Shown in pieces: positions 35,323-44,065 of a DNA stretch of 64,000 nucleotides (its first letter is position 1; every line of letters starts with the position of its first letter). The stretch is from Clostridium sp. SY8519 (lineage in GTDB: Bacteria; Bacillota; Clostridia; Lachnospirales; Lachnospiraceae): the NCBI RefSeq assembly GCF_000270305.1, contig NC_015737.1:2728501-2792500 (forward strand), in the 5' to 3' direction. Position numbers and translations under genes: made by a program. The notes below the pieces were generated by a model. It did no database searches. It was given only the letters and a program-made list of their open reading frames with translations, and was not told the origin of the DNA.

Positions 35323-35869
35323 AACAGGCACGAATCACTTTAATGATTCTATCCTGCTGCTCTGCAGTCATCTTGTTATCACTCGGCAGACATAATCCTC
35401 TACTAAAGATATCCATTCCGACATCTACGGCCTCACCAGCAATATAAGCATTTGTTCTGGCTCTGCCGTTTCCATCTTGTGTAATGAACGGATTTAATCT
35501 GTAAATCGGCTGCATGTGCATCGGCTTCCAGATAGGTCTTCCTTCAGCATTGATACTGCCAATTGCATCCAGTATTTCTGTCGGGCAACTCTTGCCAGAT
35601 TCAGATTTATAAAGAACATTCTGCTCTCCACGAACCTGCTTGCACATTGCATCCTGATCAATGATCATGCAGCTTAACCAGTAGTTCGGCTCACAATAAT
35701 CCGGAATCGGATTCATCGATACCGGCAGTCCCTTCAGGCCTTCTTTATATCTCTCATAGATAGCTTTCTTCTGGGCAATATGTTCCCCAAGATATGGAAA
35801 CTGACCTCTTACTACACCCGCAATTACATTAGACATTCTGTAGTTATATCCAAGTTCCTCATGCTGATA
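35315..35869 (-). pseudogene. DegT/DnrJ aminotransferase, C-terminal fragment
   Basis: This is the 3' part of an aminotransferase gene cut by the IS3-family element. From 35869 it reads YQHEELGYNYRMSNVIAGVV, the conserved block of the family, then GQFPYLGEHIAQKKAIYERY and PMHMQPIYRLNPF. It ends at 35315. If translated at all it would begin at the internal ATG at 35836 and lack the PLP lysine. Joined precisely with 37335-38063 it restores a protein of about 427 residues without any other lesion. Confidence 0.88.
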
Positions 35870-35872
35870 CCA

Positions 35873-37334
35873 GGGGGTGCGGACGTTTTCTTGGACAGCC
35901 TAGGCAACCAATCCAAGAGATCGCCTGTACTCCACAGGGCTCAAATACCCTAACGATTTCTTGATTCTTTTTTCATTGTACCAATGAAGGTACAGATCTA
36001 ACTCACGTGAGAATTCCTCCACGGTCACACCCGTCCAGTCCTGATTGTAGAAGAACTCATTTTTTATTCGTCCAAATAAACCTTCACAAGCAGCATTATC
36101 TGGAGAGCACCCTTTCTGTGACATGGATCTGGTATACCCGTTTATCTTCATTCTCTCGATCCAACCTGGCCAGCGATAGTGGCATCCTCGATCCGTATGA
36201 ATGATTGGTTTGGAGTTTGCGCCTATGTTCGCAATCACATCGTCGAGCATGCCGTTGACGAGATCGGCATTTGGATGTTCGCTTATTCTCCACGTGACCA
36301 GCATTCCATCGAAGCAGTCTACTGCCGGAGACAGATATACCTTGCCGGCCGGAATAGCAAACTCGCTGATATCCGACAAAAGAAGTTCGTCTGGTTTCTC
36401 GCTATGAAAATCTCTCTGTACTTCGTTTGGAACAGCAGGACTGATTTCCCCCTTATACGAACTGTATTTCCTCGTTTTTCGGATTTTTACTTCAAGACCC
36501 TCTTCCTTCATCACTCTGCGAACGACCTTCTCCGAGACCTTTATCCCTGTCTTTTTTAGTTCTGCATGGATCCTGCGATATCCATACCGAGCTTTGTTTT
36601 CAAGGAATATACGAACAACTTCATGGCGCAGATACTCATATTTATCTTCTGCTGCAAAAGCCTTTATCTGATAGTAGTAACTACTCCTTGACAGTTTCAT
36701 TCTTCGAAGCAGGATCGGTAGCGGGTACTTCTCCTTCATGGCGTCGATTACCGCTACTTTCTCCCTGTTCTTCAGGTCCTTCCAGTCGACGCCGGGGTCT
36801 TTTTTTAATACGTTAATTGTCTCCTTTAAGATATCTACTTCCAATTGGAGCTCGTACATCTGCTTTCTGAGCGATTCGACTTCTTCTGAAGATATCTTTT
36901 CATCCATATCCGGTAATTTTCCCGGCCTGATATTTTTCGTGTTCATCAGAGAAGCTGCACCTCCTTGAAGATATCGCTTTCGCCACATATATATGCTGGC
37001 TCGGCTGTATTCGATCTCCTCTGATACTGATTTTACACTCTCTCCATTCTCAAAGCAACGACGAAGCACTTGCAGCTTAAACTCCGCCGGAGGATTTCTG
37101 GGGTGCTCGGTGGTGTTTTTAAGATTAAGTTTTTTTCGCTTTTCTTTTGTTTTTCCCTCGTTACGAATCCAGGTATACAGTTGCTTTCTGCTGGGATAAC
37201 CAAGTTGACGTACCACATCTGTAACAGATCCTGTCTGATGGAAAACATGCAGTGCCTTTGTTCTCTGTTCTTCTGAATACATCATTGACTCCTTTCAGAG
37301 CCCTATATGTGTCCAGGTTTTTGTCCGCACCCCC
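35873..37334 (-). mobile_element. Complete IS3-family (IS150-type) insertion sequence
   Basis: The element is 1462 bp with perfect terminal repeats GGGGGTGCGGAC (35873-35884) and GTCCGCACCCCC (37323-37334). It is flanked by the 3-bp direct repeat CCA (35870-35872 and 37335-37337). One intact transposase gene fills it. It interrupts the DegT-type aminotransferase gene after its Trp codon 243, in the same direction. Deleting it with one CCA copy restores the frame, so the insertion is clean and probably recent. Confidence 0.95.
35900..37285 (-). CDS. IS3-family transposase (fused OrfAB)
   Basis: 461 residues in one frame, with AAAGGAG before the ATG at 37285. The N-terminal part has two HTH motifs (VTDVVRQLGYPSRKQLYTWI, SVKSVSEEIEYSRASIYMWR) and a leucine-zipper-like helix (EEVESLRKQMYELQLEVDIL). 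The integrase part has RYGYRRIHAELKKTGIKVSE, LLLSDISEFAIPAGKVYLSP (first Asp), IIHTDRGCHYRWPGW (second Asp) and SPDNAACEGLFGRIKNEFFY (Glu). No programmed frameshift is needed, unlike classical IS3. Active-site residues are intact. Confidence 0.93.
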   Translation of the reverse strand: MMYSEEQRTKALHVFHQTGSVTDVVRQLGYPSRKQLYTWIRNEGKTKEKRKKLNLKNTTEHPRNPPAEFKLQVLRRCFENGESVKSVSEEIEYSRASIYMWRKRYLQGGAASLMNTKNIRPGKLPDMDEKISSEEVESLRKQMYELQLEVDILKETINVLKKDPGVDWKDLKNREKVAVIDAMKEKYPLPILLRRMKLSRSSYYYQIKAFAAEDKYEYLRHEVVRIFLENKARYGYRRIHAELKKTGIKVSEKVVRRVMKEEGLEVKIRKTRKYSSYKGEISPAVPNEVQRDFHSEKPDELLLSDISEFAIPAGKVYLSPAVDCFDGMLVTWRISEHPNADLVNGMLDDVIANIGANSKPIIHTDRGCHYRWPGWIERMKINGYTRSMSQKGCSPDNAACEGLFGRIKNEFFYNQDWTGVTVEEFSRELDLYLHWYNEKRIKKSLGYLSPVEYRRSLGLVA

Positions 37335-38063
37335 CCATGCAGCATTTTCTCTGGCCTGTGTGGACCATTTGCGAACCTTATTGCAATCCTCCAGACTATT
37401 TGTCAAGAACATTCCGCCTGCAGATCCCGTGATGATTTTGTTTCCATTAAAGGAAATACAGTTGAAGTCACCAAAGGAACCTGTCTGAATTCCTTTATAT
37501 GTAGCACCAAGAGATTCAGCCGCATCCTCAACAATTAATGCGCCATGTTTTTTGGCAATAGCTTTAATCTCATCTACTTTTCCTGGTGTACCATAGAGAT
37601 GTGCAACTACTATCAGCTTGATATCCGGATAGATTTCAAATGCTTTTTCAAGCGCAACTGGATCCATATTCCAGGATTCTCTCTCTGTATCAATGAATAC
37701 AGGGATTCCGCCTTCGTAAACAATCGGATTCACGGTAGCGTCGAACGTCATATCACTCGCTGCGACATGGCGGTTGGATAATGTTCCTTGTCCTACCGGA
37801 GGCATACCGTACAGCTGGATTCCTGCAAGTTTCATTGCAAGATGAAGTGCCGCTGTTCCTGCAGATAAGGCTACAGCATATTTCACACCAACATGCTCTG
37901 CAGCGATTCTTTCTACTTCAGTGATGTTTTCCCCTACTGTTGACATCCAGTTGGTTTCATAAGCTTCCATGACATACTTCATACTGTCCGAATACATAGT
38001 GGGACTGGAAAGCCATATCTTATCAGCAAACTTTTTAAAGTCATGATTCTCCGCAATAAACAT
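37335..38063 (-). pseudogene. DegT/DnrJ aminotransferase, N-terminal fragment
   Basis: Codons 1-243 of a PLP-dependent nucleotide-sugar aminotransferase, reading IWLSSPTMYSDSMKYVMEAY, ALSAGTAALHLAMKLAGIQL, VEDAAESLGATYKGIQTGSF and NCISFNGNKIITGSAGG (PLP-binding Lys in F-N-G-N-K). The native frame ends at the IS3-family insertion; read-through adds 57 foreign residues to 37161. The G-x-x-S-F-N-G-N-K motif and the dehydratase gene directly upstream suggest a 4-amino-4,6-dideoxy-hexose pathway of the PglF-PglE type. The cut removes the C-terminal domain, so the enzyme should be inactive. Confidence 0.88.
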
Positions 38064-38146
38064 AGCGTCACCTCAAAATTTTGTTTATCTACATGTCTAC
38101 CTGTTAATGGGATGTCATTTCTGAGCCTTATTTCCCTTGATCTTAA

Positions 38147-38197
38147 AACATCGAAAATACCAAGGGAGTCCTACACTCCTTTGGTATTCTCGATGTT
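38147..38197 (-). terminator. Strong hairpin between dehydratase and aminotransferase genes
   Basis: AACATCGA-AATACCAA-GGAGT on one side and ACTCC-TTGGTATT-TCGATGTT on the other give a stem of more than 20 bp with two or three mismatches and a 5-nt loop. On the minus strand TTTT follows. It could end or attenuate the transcript before the aminotransferase gene. Confidence 0.65.
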
Positions 38198-38285
38198 TAT
38201 GAACTTTTTAGAGCATTCCAAATTGAGCTTTCCCAAACAAGCACATGATGCACATGATTAAAGCCCATGAACATCCTCTCACCCC

Positions 38286-40244
38286 CTACGCCGGATGATA
38301 CGTCACAACCACCTTCTGCACACGTTCCCTCATATCATCCTTGTTTTTGTATGCAGCATTCAGCAGCCCTTCCAGCTGTCCCAGGAATTCATTGATGTCA
38401 AAAGGAATCGGACAGCCGATGTGGATTAACTCATTTTTTGTCTTCCGCAGTCCTTCTTCCGCCATTAATTTCTCCTCGAAGAGTTTTTCCCCCTTCCGAA
38501 GTCCTGTGAATTCAATTTTGATATCCACGTCCGGCGTATAGCCGGACAGCCGGATCAGATTCCGGGCCAGCGTATCTATTTTAACAGGTTCTCCCATGTC
38601 CAGCACAAAGATTTCTCCGCCTTTTGCATAAGTTCCTGCAAGAAGCACCAGACTTACGGCCTCCGGGATGGTCATGAAGTAGCGGATGATGTCCGGATGT
38701 GTGACGGTAACCGGGCCGCCTGCCGCGATCTGCTTTTTAAAAAGCGGAATAACGGAACCGTTGCTGCCCAGCACATTGCCGAATCGTACGGCTACGAATT
38801 CTGTACTGGTTTTCTTTAATGCCTCGATGACTTCCGGTGCTGTCATCGCGTCCTTTACGCCATGGGTAAACAGCTGCGGGATTTCATATGCTTTTCCTTC
38901 TTTGATCTTTGCGTCGAAGGCCTGAATGATCATTTCGCAGAGACGTTTGGATGCCCCCATGATGTTGGTGGGATTCACTGCCTTGTCTGTGCTGATCAGC
39001 ACAAATCGTTTGCATCCGTGCGCCATGGCGGCATACGCGGTTTTGTAGGTACCAATGGCATTGTTCTTGATTGCTTCACACGGGCTGTCTTCCATCAGCG
39101 GTACGTGCTTGTGGGCTGCCGCATGGTAGACGATTTCCGGACGGAACTTCTCAAAGAGCTGGAATACTTTTCTGCTGTCCCGGACAGAGCCGATGATGGT
39201 ATCCAGTTCTAAGTCCGGATATTTTTTCTTCAGCTCCTGCTGTACTTCATAGGCATTGTTTTCGTAGACATCAAAAAGGATCAGATGCTTCGGGTGATGG
39301 GAGGCGATCTGTCTGGCCAGCTCGGATCCGATGGAACCCACGCCCGTAATCAGTACCACCTTGCCGGTGATGTACTTAAATACCTCTTTCATGTCCGGGC
39401 GGATCGGATCCCTGCCTAACAGATCCTCGATCTGTACCGGCTTCATTTTGCTGATGGAGACCTGTCCGGTGTAGATCTGATACATGCCGGGAAGATTCAT
39501 CAATTCGCAGGAGGTTTCATTGCAGATGCGGAGGATTTCCCGTTTGTCTTTCGGCGCGGCGCTCGGAATGGCGACATATATTTTTTCAATTTCAAATTTC
39601 CGGACGGCTTCCAGGATGCTTTCTCTGCCGCCGAAGACCGGGACATTGTCGATGTATCTGCCCCATTTGTTCGGATTGTCGTCGATAAAGCAGCAGACCG
39701 TTTCACTGGTTTCCCGGGAACGTCTGATGTCCCGGAAGATCATCTGCCCTGCCGCGCCTGCCCCGATGAGCATCACATTCTTTCCCGCTTCATCTTCATT
39801 TCTCCTGGCCCGCAGAAGCAGAATAAACCGGTAGGAGAAGCGGATTCCCAGGGTCAGGACAAACTGAATGATAATGCCGAAGACGAAATAGGAAACAGGC
39901 ATTCTGCGGACAAAGCCTGACATGCATGCGGCATAGGACGCGCCCGTAATGACTGTGGCAAGAATCATCCGCATCAGTTCCGAATAGCTGGCAAAGCGCC
40001 AGATGCTTTTGTAAAGTCGTGTCAGCCAGAAAACGATGATGCAGCATCCTGCGTATATGAGGATCGTCCGATAATAGGCATGCAGATAGTCATGTTCAAT
40101 CAGGTTGAAACTGCAGTCAAACCGGATCCATAAGGCCGCAAAGTAGGATACTGTCACTGCCAGGAAATCATAGACTGCCAGCAGCAAGGATACCACTTCC
40201 CAGTGTTCCAGCCTTTTTTTTATTTTCTTTGCATTTTCACTCAT
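38286..40244 (-). CDS. Membrane UDP-sugar 4,6-dehydratase (PglF/CapD/WbpM type)
   Basis: 652 residues. Four N-terminal hydrophobic helices (residues 15-130) are followed by a CoA-binding-like Rossmann domain (VMLIGAGAAGQMIFRDIRRS). The catalytic SDR domain has VVLITGVGSIGSELARQIAS, HAAAHKHVPLMEDSPCEAIK, ISTDKAVNPTNIMGASKRLC (Met replaces the usual Tyr, as in all CapD/PglF enzymes) and VRFGNVLGSNGSVIPLFKKQ. The family removes water from UDP-GlcNAc to give the 4-keto-6-deoxy sugar. The next gene is the disrupted aminotransferase that would use this product. Full length and intact. Confidence 0.9.
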   Translation of the reverse strand: MSENAKKIKKRLEHWEVVSLLLAVYDFLAVTVSYFAALWIRFDCSFNLIEHDYLHAYYRTILIYAGCCIIVFWLTRLYKSIWRFASYSELMRMILATVITGASYAACMSGFVRRMPVSYFVFGIIIQFVLTLGIRFSYRFILLLRARRNEDEAGKNVMLIGAGAAGQMIFRDIRRSRETSETVCCFIDDNPNKWGRYIDNVPVFGGRESILEAVRKFEIEKIYVAIPSAAPKDKREILRICNETSCELMNLPGMYQIYTGQVSISKMKPVQIEDLLGRDPIRPDMKEVFKYITGKVVLITGVGSIGSELARQIASHHPKHLILFDVYENNAYEVQQELKKKYPDLELDTIIGSVRDSRKVFQLFEKFRPEIVYHAAAHKHVPLMEDSPCEAIKNNAIGTYKTAYAAMAHGCKRFVLISTDKAVNPTNIMGASKRLCEMIIQAFDAKIKEGKAYEIPQLFTHGVKDAMTAPEVIEALKKTSTEFVAVRFGNVLGSNGSVIPLFKKQIAAGGPVTVTHPDIIRYFMTIPEAVSLVLLAGTYAKGGEIFVLDMGEPVKIDTLARNLIRLSGYTPDVDIKIEFTGLRKGEKLFEEKLMAEEGLRKTKNELIHIGCPIPFDINEFLGQLEGLLNAAYKNKDDMRERVQKVVVTYHPA

Positions 40245-40315
40245 TGTTCCCCCGTTGCCCCTTCAGCTATACAATACCTTTCTTTTTCCAACTATACTTA
40301 TCGTTTATTCTCGGC

Positions 40316-40366
40316 CGAAAAATACTCCACCCTGTTTCCATATCCTATGTACCGCGGGTGGAGTAT
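40316..40366 (-). terminator. Terminator after the secreted repeat protein gene
   Basis: ATACTCCACCC (40322-40332) and GGGTGGAGTAT (40356-40366) form a perfect 11-bp stem. On the minus strand it ends TATTTTTC. It separates the regulatory/export part of the locus from the sugar-assembly genes; partial read-through would be required to express the latter from the 45-kb promoter. Confidence 0.75.
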
Positions 40367-40408
40367 CTGCATGATGTCACAATTGAAATAATACTGTCTT
40401 ACGCAGGA

Positions 40409-41272
40409 TTATCCCACAACTACTTTTCCTTTAAAACCTGCTTTCTTAACGGATGCTTTGTAAGCTTTCAGCTGTTTTCTGGAAACTTTCTTCGTGATGA
40501 CGAGCTTCATGGATTTTGTATTCAGACCCGAGAAAGCTCCTTTCGCGAATTTGATGCCTGTACTGTTTACCTTGATGGTCTTTAATCGTCTGGCGCTGGT
40601 AAATACGTTCTTGTTTACCGTGCTGACTTTGTAAGTAACACCTTTGATTTTTACCTTGGAACTGATGGTAACGGTTTTGTTCTTTGTCGGAACTTTTGCG
40701 ATGGACGCAGTACCCTTTGTGGTGGTCTTATATGTGATCTTCACACCCTTGGCCGCATTCACGGTAACTGTGCGTTTCACCGGTTTCGGTTTTGCCACCG
40801 ATACTTTTCCTTTGAAGCCTGCTTTTCTGGCTGCGGAGGTGTATGCCTTCAGCTGTTTTTTCGATACTTTCTTAGAAATCACCAGCTTGATTTTCTGTGT
40901 CTTCAGGCCTTTGAAGGCTCCCTTCGCGAATTTGATGTCGGTACCGGAAACGATGATGGTCTTTACGCCTTTTGCCTTGGCGAACGCGCTCTTGCTTACG
41001 GTTTTCACCTTGTAAGTCACGCCGTTGATTTTCACCGTGGTCTTGATGGTAACGGTTTTATTCTTCGTGGAAACTTTCGAAATGGATGCTGTACCCTTTG
41101 TGGTGGTCTTATATGTGATCTTCACACCCTTGGAAGCTTTCATGGTAACTGTCCGCTTGACGGGTCTCAGACCTTTGACCGGGCTTTTTGCTGCCAGGGC
41201 CGGTGTCACGGCAGATGCCGCTACTGCTGTTGACAGCGCAACTACAGATGCTTTTTTCAGAATTTTCTTCAT
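40409..41272 (-). CDS. Secreted basic protein with two tandem BspA-like repeats
   Basis: 287 residues. The signal peptide is KKASVVALSTAVAASAVTPA with an Ala-Leu-Ala-Ala cleavage region. Two homologous units of about 120 residues follow (residues 38-158 and 163-285). Each starts KRTV, then KGVKITYKTTTKGTASI, KNKTVTI, INGVTYKVKTVSKSAFAKAK (or the matching VSTVNKNVFTSARR), and ends KKAGFKGKV. The V-x-x-x-A-F pattern is that of BspA-type leucine-rich repeats. It is Lys-rich without a wall anchor, so it may bind the acidic polysaccharide made by the locus. GGAGG precedes the ATG. The role is unknown. Confidence 0.78.
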   Translation of the reverse strand: MKKILKKASVVALSTAVAASAVTPALAAKSPVKGLRPVKRTVTMKASKGVKITYKTTTKGTASISKVSTKNKTVTIKTTVKINGVTYKVKTVSKSAFAKAKGVKTIIVSGTDIKFAKGAFKGLKTQKIKLVISKKVSKKQLKAYTSAARKAGFKGKVSVAKPKPVKRTVTVNAAKGVKITYKTTTKGTASIAKVPTKNKTVTISSKVKIKGVTYKVSTVNKNVFTSARRLKTIKVNSTGIKFAKGAFSGLNTKSMKLVITKKVSRKQLKAYKASVKKAGFKGKVVVG

Positions 41273-41367
41273 TGGAATCTCCTCCCTCTTCCAATCTTTA
41301 CAGCGAAAGCTGTAAGGTGAATTGAAATATATTGCTGCTTTCGAAGCGGAAGCTTCGTGTCTCTGGC

Positions 41368-42174
41368 TTATGATTTGGCATTTTCTGCTGCATGCTTTCC
41401 ATAATAGTCTGATTTCCTGTAGTAACCGTATCCGTATTTTTCTTTTCCGTAGTAATACCGGGAATTTTTCTTGGAGCCGGCTCGATTCAGAACGATTCCA
41501 AGCAGCTGACAGCCGCTCCGTTCGATCTGATGGATGGATTTCTGAACCAGACGTTTGGATGTGCTGTCCGCTCTTACCACCAGGATGACACCGTCACAGA
41601 GTGTTCCCAGCAGCTGCCCGTCGGAGGCCAGCTCCAGGGGCGGAGTGTCTACAAAGACATATCGATGCGTCTTTGTCAGTTCATCCAGCAGTGATTTCAT
41701 GCGGTCTCCCTCAAAGAGAATGGAGGGATTGACCACATTGTTCAGATTGGGGATGATGTGGGCGCCTTCTGTCTTTGTGGCGTAGAGCACATCTTCCAGT
41801 TCGCAGTCATTGGCCAGGTAATGGGACAGCCCCATCGGCTGTCCGCTGTCTGTTTCCATCCGGCACCGGTCTGCCAGGGTGGAATTTCTCAGATCGGCAT
41901 CCACCAGCACGGAATCGATCCCTGCTTCTGCCATTCTCCGCCACAGCTGCTGCGCAATGAAGCTTTTGCCTTCGTTGGGGAAGGTGCTCGTGACCATAAT
42001 CTTGCGGACTTTCTTTCCCATAAAGCTGACGTTGATGCGCAGCCGGTTGATGGCTTCTTCCAAGGCATAGCTTAATTCCTGTATTCCCTCGATTTCCAGG
42101 GAATGCTTTGGTATGATGTTTTCACCGGATCCGGACTTCCGTTCGAATCCTTCCTGATTTCTGTATTCCATCAC
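41368..42174 (-). CDS. cpsD: Capsular BY-family tyrosine kinase (CpsD/Wzc kinase domain)
   Basis: 268 residues. Walker A-prime VTSTFPNEGKSFIAQQL (about 61-77), Walker A DSVLVDADLRNSTLADR and Walker B YVFVDTPPLELASD are those of bacterial tyrosine kinases. The C-terminus is a Tyr cluster (SRYYYGKEKYGYGYYRKSDY) that is autophosphorylated. It is a cytoplasmic ATPase that pairs with the membrane adaptor CpsC, encoded just upstream with an ATGA overlap. It controls polymer length and export, and CpsB dephosphorylates it. A 40-residue N-terminal extension precedes the core. Confidence 0.92.
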   Translation of the reverse strand: MMEYRNQEGFERKSGSGENIIPKHSLEIEGIQELSYALEEAINRLRINVSFMGKKVRKIMVTSTFPNEGKSFIAQQLWRRMAEAGIDSVLVDADLRNSTLADRCRMETDSGQPMGLSHYLANDCELEDVLYATKTEGAHIIPNLNNVVNPSILFEGDRMKSLLDELTKTHRYVFVDTPPLELASDGQLLGTLCDGVILVVRADSTSKRLVQKSIHQIERSGCQLLGIVLNRAGSKKNSRYYYGKEKYGYGYYRKSDYYGKHAAENAKS

Positions 42175-42968
42175 TTCACTCCCTGTCGTCTGTTCTGTCG
42201 GTCTCTGCCGGTTTTCTTCTTTTTATGTGCTCCCCTGCTTTTGTCAAAATCGCCTTCCGGAACTACCGCCAGCGGCAGGACGCCAAATTCTTTTTCGATA
42301 TCTTCATAGGTTTTGAAGGTATCATCCATCAGGAAACGGACCGTGATAACCGCAAGCACGACAACCAGTCCGATGAGCGCGCCAATCGCCGCGTTTTTCG
42401 TGTTGTTCGGTGAATCCTGGGTATCCGGGGTCACCGCTTCATCCACGATGGTTGGTTTCAGAGTTTTGGTCAGTTTCGGCAGGTAATTCACTGCTTTGTA
42501 CGCCAGTGTATTGGCGATCTCTTTTGCTTCTTCCGGATTTTCGCTTCTGACAGTGATCTTTAAGACACGCGTATCCGATACGTTGGTGATGTCGATCATT
42601 CCCTGCAGCTGTTTGTAGTCGTATTTTAAGTGCAGGTCTTTGATGGTATCATCCGCGATGGTCCGGACACGGATCAGCTGCTCATAATCTGTCGCCATGG
42701 AAGAACCGGCGGTCAGGCTGGTCAGATCCACCACCTTGTTGCGGTCCGCGGACACCATATATAAAGAAGAAGTCGCTGCGTACTTCGGTGTGATCAGACC
42801 GTAGGAAATGCCGCCTGCTGCCACTGCCCCGATGACAAATGCCAGCACCAGCACTTTCCATCTGGTCAGAAAGCAGAAAAACAACTCCCCCAGATCAATT
42901 TCCGTCTGTTCACTGCTGTGCAGTCTGCGTTCTTTCTGTTTGTCAAATGTATTGTTTTCCTGATTCAT
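42171..42968 (-). CDS. cpsC: Chain-length determinant / kinase adaptor (Wzz, CpsC)
   Basis: 265 residues with two membrane helices, near residues 35-55 (VLVLAFVIGAVAAGGISYGL) and 190-210 (NAAIGALIGLVVVLAVITVR). Between them is the extracellular Wzz domain (YAATSSLYMVSADRNKVVDL, VLKITVRSENPEEAKEIANT). The cytoplasmic tail (residues 212-265) ends very basic and would activate the BY-kinase. The pair of separate adaptor and kinase genes is the Gram-positive arrangement. It sets polymer chain length together with CpsD and Wzy. Confidence 0.92.
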   Translation of the reverse strand: MNQENNTFDKQKERRLHSSEQTEIDLGELFFCFLTRWKVLVLAFVIGAVAAGGISYGLITPKYAATSSLYMVSADRNKVVDLTSLTAGSSMATDYEQLIRVRTIADDTIKDLHLKYDYKQLQGMIDITNVSDTRVLKITVRSENPEEAKEIANTLAYKAVNYLPKLTKTLKPTIVDEAVTPDTQDSPNNTKNAAIGALIGLVVVLAVITVRFLMDDTFKTYEDIEKEFGVLPLAVVPEGDFDKSRGAHKKKKTGRDRQNRRQGVK

Positions 42969-42982
42969 GGTTCCCCGTGTTC

Positions 42983-44041
42983 CTATTCTGTCTTTTCTTT
43001 TTCCTTTTGGACCGCTGTCAGCGGATACAATGCCTTTACCGTATCGGCAATAGAAGATTTCGATGCATAGAATTCCGCATGCATCTCTCCATCATTCAGC
43101 GTATCCCCTTCTTTATTCTTCCCCTTTAACTGAAGGATCCCTTTGGATCTGGCACCGCTGACCGCCTGGCTCAGCGCGTAGATATCGTCGGTGGTCATAT
43201 CCGTGGTGGACACATCCTGGAGTTTTGTAAATAACTGAACGGCAAACTGGCTGTCGTCGGAAGATTTCTTTTTGATAATGTCCATCAGATTGGACAGGTA
43301 TTCCTTCTGCCGGCGCATCCGGGCCGTGTTGCTGCCGTCGCCGATTTCTGTCCGGGCCCTTACGAATGTCTCTGCCTGATCACCGGTTAACTTCACAGTT
43401 TCTCCCTGTTTCAGCGCCGGGAGGACTTTTGAAAAGTCATCCTCGATCTTCACGGAAACACCGCCCACCAGATCGTTCAGCTTCGAGATCTCAGACATAG
43501 GCAGGGTGTAGTATCCGTCAATGTCGATTCCGCCAAGGAGATCGGAAACCGCCCGTTCCGTGTTCTGGGCGCTCATTTCTTTGGAGCCGCCGTACCAGTG
43601 AGCGATACACAGCTGAATGTCTGCGGTGGCTTCGCCCTCTCCGTTCTGATCGAGCAGATGAATCTTGCAGATGGTATCCCGGTTGAGCTGGATGTAACCG
43701 CAGGTTTTCTTCTGTTCGTCCACTGTCACTAACAGCAGGAAATCCGCCATGGATCCCTCGTATTTCTCACCGAGTTCATTCTCGGCACCGCTGTTGTCCG
43801 TCCCCATGAAAAGGTAGGTCTTCACCGGGTGATCCACCGTGTATTTCTGCCCGTTCAGCTTCAGCACTGTCTTTTCCGAAGTCGGCGTTGTTTTTTTCTC
43901 TTCCGACTGATACTGCGCTGCCGTCTGCTGCGCGTGCTTCTGTGAAATATGATGAAAGACCCCGAATCCGGCAGCGATCACTGCCGCAGCGATCACTGCG
44001 AAAAGGATCTGTTTTCTGTGTTTTTTGCTCTTGGAAGCCAT
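42983..44041 (-). CDS. LytR-CpsA-Psr (LCP) family glycopolymer ligase
   Basis: 352 residues. A basic N-terminus and one membrane anchor (QILFAVIAAAVIAAGFGVFH) place the rest outside the cell. The LCP domain has VKTYLFMGTDNSGAENELGE, ADFLLLVTVDEQKKTCGYIQ followed by LNRDT (conserved Arg-Asp). LNDLVGGVSVKIEDDFS and FVRARTEIGDGSNTARMRRQ, with the R-x-R...D pair, complete it. LCP enzymes attach undecaprenyl-linked polymers to peptidoglycan. Its place between cpsB and cpsC suggests that the locus product is wall-attached. The C-terminal 60 residues are variable. Confidence 0.9.
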   Translation of the reverse strand: MASKSKKHRKQILFAVIAAAVIAAGFGVFHHISQKHAQQTAAQYQSEEKKTTPTSEKTVLKLNGQKYTVDHPVKTYLFMGTDNSGAENELGEKYEGSMADFLLLVTVDEQKKTCGYIQLNRDTICKIHLLDQNGEGEATADIQLCIAHWYGGSKEMSAQNTERAVSDLLGGIDIDGYYTLPMSEISKLNDLVGGVSVKIEDDFSKVLPALKQGETVKLTGDQAETFVRARTEIGDGSNTARMRRQKEYLSNLMDIIKKKSSDDSQFAVQLFTKLQDVSTTDMTTDDIYALSQAVSGARSKGILQLKGKNKEGDTLNDGEMHAEFYASKSSIADTVKALYPLTAVQKEKEKTE

Positions 44042-44065
44042 TCTCCTGTTCCTTCTGTCTGTAAT

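Noticed and set aside
37161..37334. Extension of the aminotransferase N-fragment to 300 residues
   Set aside because: The last 57 residues are translated from the IS3-family element and are not native.
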